From: Elusimicrobiaceae bacterium
GTDB taxonomy: Bacteria > Elusimicrobiota > Elusimicrobia > Elusimicrobiales > Elusimicrobiaceae
Direction of reading: 5' to 3'
Length of the DNA stretch: 64,000 nt
Assembly (NCBI GenBank): GCA_016281355.1
Contig: JAEEIL010000031.1
Location: forward strand, 1 to 64,000
Made by a program: the position numbers and the translations under genes. Positions 58,539 to 64,000 of this stretch are shown here, piece after piece. Numbering within the stretch: the stretch's first letter is position 1; each line of letters starts with the position of its first letter. The notes beneath the pieces are model-generated. The model worked only from the letters and a program-made list of their open reading frames with translations. It did not search any database and had not been told where the DNA came from.

Positions 58539-60624
58539 GATTATAAAAGTATTTGTTATTGTTTTGCTAGGGGTAATAATCGTTAGCGGTGGGGCATTAT
58601 ATTTCTTTTTCCCGACGGATAAGGTTAAATCTGCGGCAAAAAATTTTATAAAAGAAAATTATAACCGTGAAATGGATTTCCAAGATGTGTCATTGGCTTT
58701 TATAGGTATAAAAATAAATGATTTTAAAATCTCAGAAGAAGGAACATTTAATAACGGTACCTTTGCCGAAGCAACCGAAGCAACCCTGAAAGTTGAGTTT
58801 CTACCGTTATTAACCGGGAAAATTCGTGTAAATAAATTACTTTTACGCGGAGTCAAAGTAAATGTCATTAAAGATACCGAAGGTAAATTTAACTTTGACA
58901 ATTTTATTTCTAATCAAGCGGAAACTGTAGAAGTAAAACAACAAAATACTTCTTCCTCAAACATTTCGGTGTTTGCTGAAAATATAGATTTACAAAATTC
59001 ATCTTTTCACTATGAAGATAAACAAACAAAAACGGAATTTGATATTGATAACTTAAATATCAATATACAAAATTTTTCCTTAACAGATTTCTTTTCCTTT
59101 CATTTAGATCTTCAAACTTCCTTGAATATGGATGATATCAAACTAACACCGGTTACTTTAGATTTGCAAGGCCGAGCCCATTTGGAAAATTTAAATTTAT
59201 CTAAAGCGTTTATTGAAATTGATCCTTTTACTTTGTCCTATAAGGAAGCAAAAATGATATTTACAGGGAAAATGACAAATTTTGATAATCCTTTGCTTAC
59301 TTTAGAAGGTAAAATTGAGGGTATAAACGATAAAGTTATTAAATCAATTACCCCTATGGACTTGCCTGTTTTTGCTTTACCTGCAGCTGATTTAGCGGTT
59401 AAGGCTAATATAGATTTGGAAACCAATAAAGCTAATATTGCCAAAGCAGATATAGTAATTGGAAATTCTTATATAAAAAATGAAGCGGATATAGATTTCT
59501 CGGCAGAAGATCTTATATATACGGCAAAAACAAACTTTTATTTATCTCTAACTGACATTTATAAAAGTGCAAAAGAAATGCTTAAGGAAATTGCCCCCGA
59601 AGGTGTCATTACCGGGAATATTCAGACTGTCTCTGCTAAACCTGATCCGAAAATTAAAGGTAAAATTACTTTAAAAAATCTTGGTGCAATAATCGCAGAA
59701 AAACAACTTAAAAATTTTAATGGTGAAATTACGATAAATTCGCTAAAGAATATAAAAACAAATGTTATGAACGGCAGTTATAATGACTCTAAATTTGTAA
59801 CCTCACTGGCATACAGCCAACCGGCAAAACCGATTAATATTGATTTCATGCTTGATTTAGATAAATTTACATTGGATGATATAAATTTCGATGAAATATT
59901 AAGTTCTTCATCAGAAACAGCTAAAGGGGGAGAAGTCCAAGAAAAACAAAGTTCTGACTTCGGGACATATAATATCAAAGTGGATGTTAAAGTCAAAGAA
60001 GTTGCAAATAATGTTTTGACGGCAAAAGACCTTATTTTGAAAGCAGATCTTAAAAATTTTGCTAATGACTTAAGTAATTTACAAGGTAATTTAAATTTCA
60101 GTTCTTCTGATGGGGAAATTAGAGATATAAATAAATTGATGAATTCTTCAAAAATAATGAAAGCTACGTTCTCAGTCATAAAAGTGATACAACAGGTATT
60201 TTCAGTCGCAAAACTTGAAAAATTAAGCTTAGGAAATAATAATACAATAACTTATAGCCAGATTGAAGGGGCCTATACGATTAAGGACGGGTTGATAAAT
60301 TTGGATAAATCAACCATAATAAGCAATTTACTTACAGTTAATGCAGGTGGAACAATAAACTTAGTTTCAGAAAAACTAGATATGAAAGTTAACACTCATT
60401 TCGGGAAAGTAACAGAGGGTTCCGGCTTTAAGCCTGTAGTGCTTAAAATAAAAGGCACTATGAATGATCCTAAATATTCCGTAGATGTTCTGTCGACAGT
60501 GACATCTATAGCTAATATGCCCGGGAATATTTTAAAAGGCGGTGTTAAAGCGTCCACAAATACGGCTTCAGGTGTAGCAAACGGTTTGAAAGGTGTAGCA
60601 TCAAAAATAGGAAAATTGTTTTAA
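58522..60624 (+). CDS. AsmA-family protein
   Basis: The protein has 700 residues. One N-terminal transmembrane helix (about 7-30) is followed by a long beta-rich periplasmic part with the AsmA-type N-terminal block (NYNREMDFQDVSLAFIGIKINDFKIS) and the AsmA C-terminal region (about 500-660; LDKSTIISNLLTVNAGGTINLVSEKLDMKV, KIKGTMNDPKYSVD). AsmA-like proteins are thought to move phospholipids between membranes, as part of the VPS13/Mce-like bridge family. The start codon lies inside the DUF1232 gene. The PC4-like gene follows after 16 bases. Confidence 0.88.
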   Translation: MKKLIKIIKVFVIVLLGVIIVSGGALYFFFPTDKVKSAAKNFIKENYNREMDFQDVSLAFIGIKINDFKISEEGTFNNGTFAEATEATLKVEFLPLLTGKIRVNKLLLRGVKVNVIKDTEGKFNFDNFISNQAETVEVKQQNTSSSNISVFAENIDLQNSSFHYEDKQTKTEFDIDNLNINIQNFSLTDFFSFHLDLQTSLNMDDIKLTPVTLDLQGRAHLENLNLSKAFIEIDPFTLSYKEAKMIFTGKMTNFDNPLLTLEGKIEGINDKVIKSITPMDLPVFALPAADLAVKANIDLETNKANIAKADIVIGNSYIKNEADIDFSAEDLIYTAKTNFYLSLTDIYKSAKEMLKEIAPEGVITGNIQTVSAKPDPKIKGKITLKNLGAIIAEKQLKNFNGEITINSLKNIKTNVMNGSYNDSKFVTSLAYSQPAKPINIDFMLDLDKFTLDDINFDEILSSSSETAKGGEVQEKQSSDFGTYNIKVDVKVKEVANNVLTAKDLILKADLKNFANDLSNLQGNLNFSSSDGEIRDINKLMNSSKIMKATFSVIKVIQQVFSVAKLEKLSLGNNNTITYSQIEGAYTIKDGLINLDKSTIISNLLTVNAGGTINLVSEKLDMKVNTHFGKVTEGSGFKPVVLKIKGTMNDPKYSVDVLSTVTSIANMPGNILKGGVKASTNTASGVANGLKGVASKIGKLF

Positions 60625-60640
60625 ATAAGGAGAAAATATT

Positions 60641-61099
60641 ATGCCAAATACAACATTTGAAATTTTACAAATTATAGGTGTTTTACCTATTGACGAGGGT
60701 GCGGAAATAAGGGTTTCCGTAGACTCCTTTAAAGGACACAAATATATTTCCATAAGAAAATATTTAAAGTCAGAAACTTATACAGGCCCGACAAAAGCAG
60801 GCATAACGCTTTCACCGAATATGATAGATAAAGTATCCCAAACGATATCTGCTTTGCCTGATAATATTGCTGAAATTGAAGAAAAAGAACTCGGACGTTT
60901 TGCAAAAAGAAAAGGTTTGAATATAGTTCTTAGAATAAGTTCTTATATGAATTCCAAAGGGCTTGATTTGAGGCAATATCAAGAAGACAGTGCATATACA
61001 GGCTGGACAAAAAAAGGTATACGCCTTCCTTTAGAAAAACTAAAAGAAATAAAAGAACTATTTGCAAAAACTGCGGAATATTTTGTTAATAATAAATAG
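60641..61099 (+). CDS. Protein with two tandem PC4/YdbC-like nucleic-acid-binding domains
   Basis: The protein has 152 residues. Two segments, about residues 21-73 and 92-145, share one pattern: a beta stretch, then SIRKYLKSETYTGPTKAGIT in the first and DLRQYQEDSAYTGWTKKGIR in the second, each ending in a helix. The (R/K)-Y-x-(S/D)-x-Y-T-G-x-T-K-x-G-I-x-L block resembles the transcriptional coactivator p15/PC4 fold, which binds single-stranded DNA. The bacterial version normally has one domain per chain and dimerises; here both are in one chain. AAGGAG precedes the ATG. The stop is TAG. It is followed after 29 bases by the Ser/Thr kinase gene. Confidence 0.8.
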   Translation: MPNTTFEILQIIGVLPIDEGAEIRVSVDSFKGHKYISIRKYLKSETYTGPTKAGITLSPNMIDKVSQTISALPDNIAEIEEKELGRFAKRKGLNIVLRISSYMNSKGLDLRQYQEDSAYTGWTKKGIRLPLEKLKEIKELFAKTAEYFVNNK

Positions 61100-61128
61100 G
61101 TTTGACGTAATATAACGGAGCTGAAAAT

Positions 61129-63429
61129 ATGGAAAATAATAAAAATGTGAATTCTGCCCCTAGTAACACTTCACCGTCTTCAAAGCAAGATTTGAATTTA
61201 ATCGGGCAAGAAATTTCTGGCTGTGTAATTTTAGAAAAAATCAGCCAGGGTGGTATGGGGACAGTTTTTAAAGCAAAACACAAAGCTTTAAACCGTGTTG
61301 TTTGTGTAAAAATTTTGAGTCCTGCCCTAGCTAAAGATAAAAAAGCAGTTGGTTTATTCTTGACAGAAGCAAGGGCTGTTGCCGAACTTGATAATCCTAA
61401 TATTGTGCAGGTTTACAACGTCGGTAAAGAAAAAGGCTTTTATTTTATAGTAATGTCTTTTATAGATGGGGAACCCCTTTCACATATAGTGAGGAAAAGA
61501 CCTAATTTACCTCTTGGATTTATTGTAGATACTTTCATGGGGGTTTTAAAAGGTTTGCAGGCAGCCCATCAGAAAGGTATTATACATAGAGATATCAAAC
61601 CTTCCAATATTTTGATAACAAAAGATTTAAAACCTAAAATTGTGGACTTCGGTATCGCTAAAAAAGTGGACCAGGAAAAGGGTTTTACAAAAACTACAGA
61701 ACTTGCCGGAACGGCTTATTTCTTATCCCCGGAACAAGCGATGGGCAAAGAAATTGACGTAAGGGCAGATTTATATTCTTTGGGTGCCAGTATGTTCTAT
61801 GTTTTAACGGGTAAATATCCTTTTACAGGTAAAAATTCAATGGAAATTATCCAAAAGCACATAAATACGCCTATACCTGATATAAACCAGTATAGAAAAG
61901 GGGTAGCTGCTTGGGTAATTCAAGCAATACAAAAATTGATGGCAAAAAATCCGGATGATCGTTTTCAGAGCGCAGCAGATGCTCTGGCATTCTTCCAAAA
62001 AGGTCGTGCAGATGAACTAATGAATAGTTCTAAAAATATCAATATAGATGATGAAATAGGTTTTACGCTGGGAAAGGACGATATTAAAGAATCACCCAGA
62101 ACTAATGCTCATAGAACATCACAAAATGATAATGTGGTTTTACCTTCCCTTTCAGATATTAATAAGAACAATCGAAAGGCTGCTCGTAAAAAAGAAGAGA
62201 CAGAAAAAAACAGTGCCGTTCAAATGATGTCTTTGGAATCTGTTTCCGGTTCAGGCAGTACTAAAACTGATTCTTATATAAGCGGTAGAAAAAAAGAATT
62301 AAAGAAAATGACTTCAATAACTAATAATTTTATTGATCCTTCAGCTGCATTTTCTTTAAAAAAGACCAGTTTTTTGTTAAAAGCATTCATAAACACTATA
62401 GTTGCTGCAGTTATACTTATAGTAGGTGTTGTATGCTTTTTAAAATTAGGTGTGATATGTTCTTCTGCAATAGGTGATAGTTCCGGTTTTTGGGCCTATT
62501 TTATTAAGCCTTGGCGCTCATCTTATGCTTCAGGCCAAATTATGTGGGGAGGAATTTGTTTCGCTTACCTAATTGCTATGTTTTTAATCAACGCGACTGA
62601 ATTGCTTAGAGGAATTTCCATATATGCTGTCCTTCTTGCAATTGTTTCTTATCTTTTTGGCGTAGCAGGATTGGCTACATTGGGATCTTCTATAGGGGAT
62701 TTCTCAACATATTCTTATCTGCCGGTGCTTGCATTCTTGTTTGTGTTTATGGCAATAATGTTGGATGATTATGATATTCTTCCCTTCTATTTCCGTATAT
62801 TTACGGTTGTTCTTTTTGCCTGTTCCCTTATGGCTTTGTACAAGTTTTTTGCTCCGCCGGAATTCGTTTCAGGTGAAATGATTACAACCTTACTCTACTC
62901 TCTTGTTTTTACCTTGATCGCATTGGCTGTCATGCCTTTTATGAGGGATAGCTTTATAATTAGGATGACTACAATGGTAATATTTGTTTTTGCGGCCATT
63001 TCCGTTTGGCTCTATCAAGGAACCGGTAATGCTTATGCAATAATGAACCATATGCCTACACAAAAATTGGAAGAATATGAGCCTAACACTAATGGTTTGT
63101 CAGAAGATGCTATTAAATTATTAGAAAGTTCTAAAGGATCTTATTTACAATCAACACAATCTTATAGCGATTTAAAAGATCTTAATCCCGAAGAGAGAAG
63201 AAAAGTTTTTATAGAACGTTTAAAAATGAATTATTCAGATGAAAACAAAGAAAAGGTAGATTCTCTTATTTGGAATTATGCTTTAACTGAATCTATTTCT
63301 GAATTTAAATACTATTATAAGACTCAAAATTTATTCTTCTTCATATTGATAATGGGTGTTATGTATGGTATATTTATGTTCATAATCAAAATGTTGGTTT
63401 ATAGAGAGGAAAAATGGAATTTGATATAG
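61129..63429 (+). CDS. Ser/Thr protein kinase with multi-pass membrane C-terminus
   Basis: The protein has 766 residues. An N-terminal Hanks-type kinase domain (about 28-295) has GGMGTVFKAK, catalytic Lys61 (VCVKIL), HRDIKPSN with Asp155, and DFG at Asp173. An Asn/Lys/Ser-rich linker (about 300-415) is a likely phosphorylation region. The C-terminal half has about eight transmembrane helices (from residue 415), so there is no PASTA or other extracellular sensor. GGAG lies before the ATG. The next gene, a PP2C phosphatase, overlaps it by 16 bases, giving a kinase-phosphatase pair. Confidence 0.94.
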   Translation: MENNKNVNSAPSNTSPSSKQDLNLIGQEISGCVILEKISQGGMGTVFKAKHKALNRVVCVKILSPALAKDKKAVGLFLTEARAVAELDNPNIVQVYNVGKEKGFYFIVMSFIDGEPLSHIVRKRPNLPLGFIVDTFMGVLKGLQAAHQKGIIHRDIKPSNILITKDLKPKIVDFGIAKKVDQEKGFTKTTELAGTAYFLSPEQAMGKEIDVRADLYSLGASMFYVLTGKYPFTGKNSMEIIQKHINTPIPDINQYRKGVAAWVIQAIQKLMAKNPDDRFQSAADALAFFQKGRADELMNSSKNINIDDEIGFTLGKDDIKESPRTNAHRTSQNDNVVLPSLSDINKNNRKAARKKEETEKNSAVQMMSLESVSGSGSTKTDSYISGRKKELKKMTSITNNFIDPSAAFSLKKTSFLLKAFINTIVAAVILIVGVVCFLKLGVICSSAIGDSSGFWAYFIKPWRSSYASGQIMWGGICFAYLIAMFLINATELLRGISIYAVLLAIVSYLFGVAGLATLGSSIGDFSTYSYLPVLAFLFVFMAIMLDDYDILPFYFRIFTVVLFACSLMALYKFFAPPEFVSGEMITTLLYSLVFTLIALAVMPFMRDSFIIRMTTMVIFVFAAISVWLYQGTGNAYAIMNHMPTQKLEEYEPNTNGLSEDAIKLLESSKGSYLQSTQSYSDLKDLNPEERRKVFIERLKMNYSDENKEKVDSLIWNYALTESISEFKYYYKTQNLFFFILIMGVMYGIFMFIIKMLVYREEKWNLI

Positions 63430-64000
63430 AATTAGCTTCTTATACAGATATAGGAAAAATAAGAGAAAAGAATGAAGATTCTATCTTGATTTCTCCGGAA
63501 TTATGTCTTGGTGCCGTTGCTGACGGTATGGGGGGGCATAATGCAGGGGAAATTGCAAGTAATCTGGCCGTTAGTATTTTAGAACAAACTTTAACTGATT
63601 TAAAGGAAAAGAAAATTGTTTTGCCTAAAGATTATGAGACTTCTTATTCCCCGGTAGGGCGTAAACTTTTATATGCTTCATCTTTGGCCAATTATAGGGT
63701 ACATGCTTTAGCTACGGAAAACATTAAACGTAGCGGTATGGGTACAACTTTAAGTGCTATTTACATAGAAGACGAAAATAATGCCGCTGTCGTTCATATC
63801 GGTGACAGTAGAGTATATTTATATCGTAAAGGGGCACTTTCCCAAATAACTACGGACCATTCATATGTTCAGCAACAAGTGGCTTTGGGAAATATGACCA
63901 AAGAAGCTGCGGAAAAATCTCGTATACAAAACATATTAATGAAGGCACTTGGTCTTAAAGAAGACGTTAAATGTGACATAATTAATATAAAACCCGAAGT
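63414..64000 (+). CDS. PP2C-family Ser/Thr phosphatase (3' end outside window)
   Basis: The frame opens at ATG 63414, with GAGAGG upstream, inside the kinase gene's end, and stays open to the window edge (195 codons). PP2C motifs are present: DIGKIREKNEDS with the metal-binding Glu-Asp, GAVADGMGGHNAGE, SGMGTTLSAIYI and VVHIGDSRVYLYR followed by TTDHSYVQ. As the partner of the preceding kinase it should dephosphorylate the same targets, and probably the kinase itself. Confidence 0.94.
   Translation, partial: MEFDIELASYTDIGKIREKNEDSILISPELCLGAVADGMGGHNAGEIASNLAVSILEQTLTDLKEKKIVLPKDYETSYSPVGRKLLYASSLANYRVHALATENIKRSGMGTTLSAIYIEDENNAAVVHIGDSRVYLYRKGALSQITTDHSYVQQQVALGNMTKEAAEKSRIQNILMKALGLKEDVKCDIINIKPE

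Overview
The window is a chromosomal segment of a low-GC, Gram-negative anaerobe, most probably a member of the Elusimicrobiota related to Elusimicrobium. This assignment is an inference. It rests on a type IV pilin-like protein of the kind that phylum carries in many copies, an electron-bifurcating trimeric [FeFe] hydrogenase, lipopolysaccharide core genes (heptose, Kdo, lipid A acyltransferase), many lipoproteins and A+T-rich intergenic DNA. No phage, insertion sequence or CRISPR array was seen. Genes are densely packed and almost all complete; the first and last are cut by the window edges.

Layout. 1-3.1 kb: the 3' part of a large protein joining a kinase-like segment to a trypsin-like protease. 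3.2-7.5 kb (minus): fmt, a PASTA protein, rpe, rpsP, khpA, trmD, rplS. 7.6-9.9 kb: a small lipoprotein and an LtaS-like sulfatase-fold membrane enzyme. 10-11 kb (minus): tRNA-Tyr, rplM, rpsI. 11.2-18.4 kb: an accessory stretch with a 1367-residue Cys-rich membrane-anchored protein behind a long leader, a CNNM-CBS-EIIA fusion, a small secreted repeat protein and a 48-residue membrane protein gene that has its own promoter and terminator. 18.6-22.7 kb (minus): hydABC. 22.7-31.6 kb: a LEA14-like lipoprotein, pepT, a coiled-coil membrane protein, a NarL-type two-component pair, rsmD, two RecB-like/RNase H-like nucleases and a TPR protein. 31.7-36.5 kb (minus): hrcA-grpE-dnaK-dnaJ under a consensus promoter with a CIRCE-like operator. 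36.7-41.9 kb: a DUF2207 protein, cdsA-dxr and the pilin with a Cys-ladder repeat. 42-45.4 kb (minus): a flippase-like membrane protein, a CheY-like receiver, an ORF6N-domain protein and a secreted helical protein. 45.4-56.8 kb: uvrA, an envelope operon (lpxL-like acyltransferase, gmhB, a DUF3108 lipoprotein, heptose kinase, kdsB) running into pyrG, then a Pal-like lipoprotein, clpP and dacB. 56.8-58.1 kb (minus): an exported protein whose signal peptide is broken by an in-frame TAG. 58.2-64 kb: a DUF1232 protein, an AsmA-like protein, a tandem PC4-like protein, a membrane Ser/Thr kinase and the start of its PP2C phosphatase.

The most striking cross-cutting signal is transcriptional. At least eight genes lack a Shine-Dalgarno sequence and instead carry a -10 box exactly six bases before the start codon, which predicts leaderless mRNAs. 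Genes inside operons and several monocistronic genes use normal Shine-Dalgarno sites, so two initiation modes appear to coexist. Other points worth a second look are the kinase-protease fusion, a ClpP with Asn in place of the catalytic Asp, a degenerate nuclease domain in the TM0106-like protein, the pilin Cys-ladder, and the ORF6N/receiver/flippase operon.
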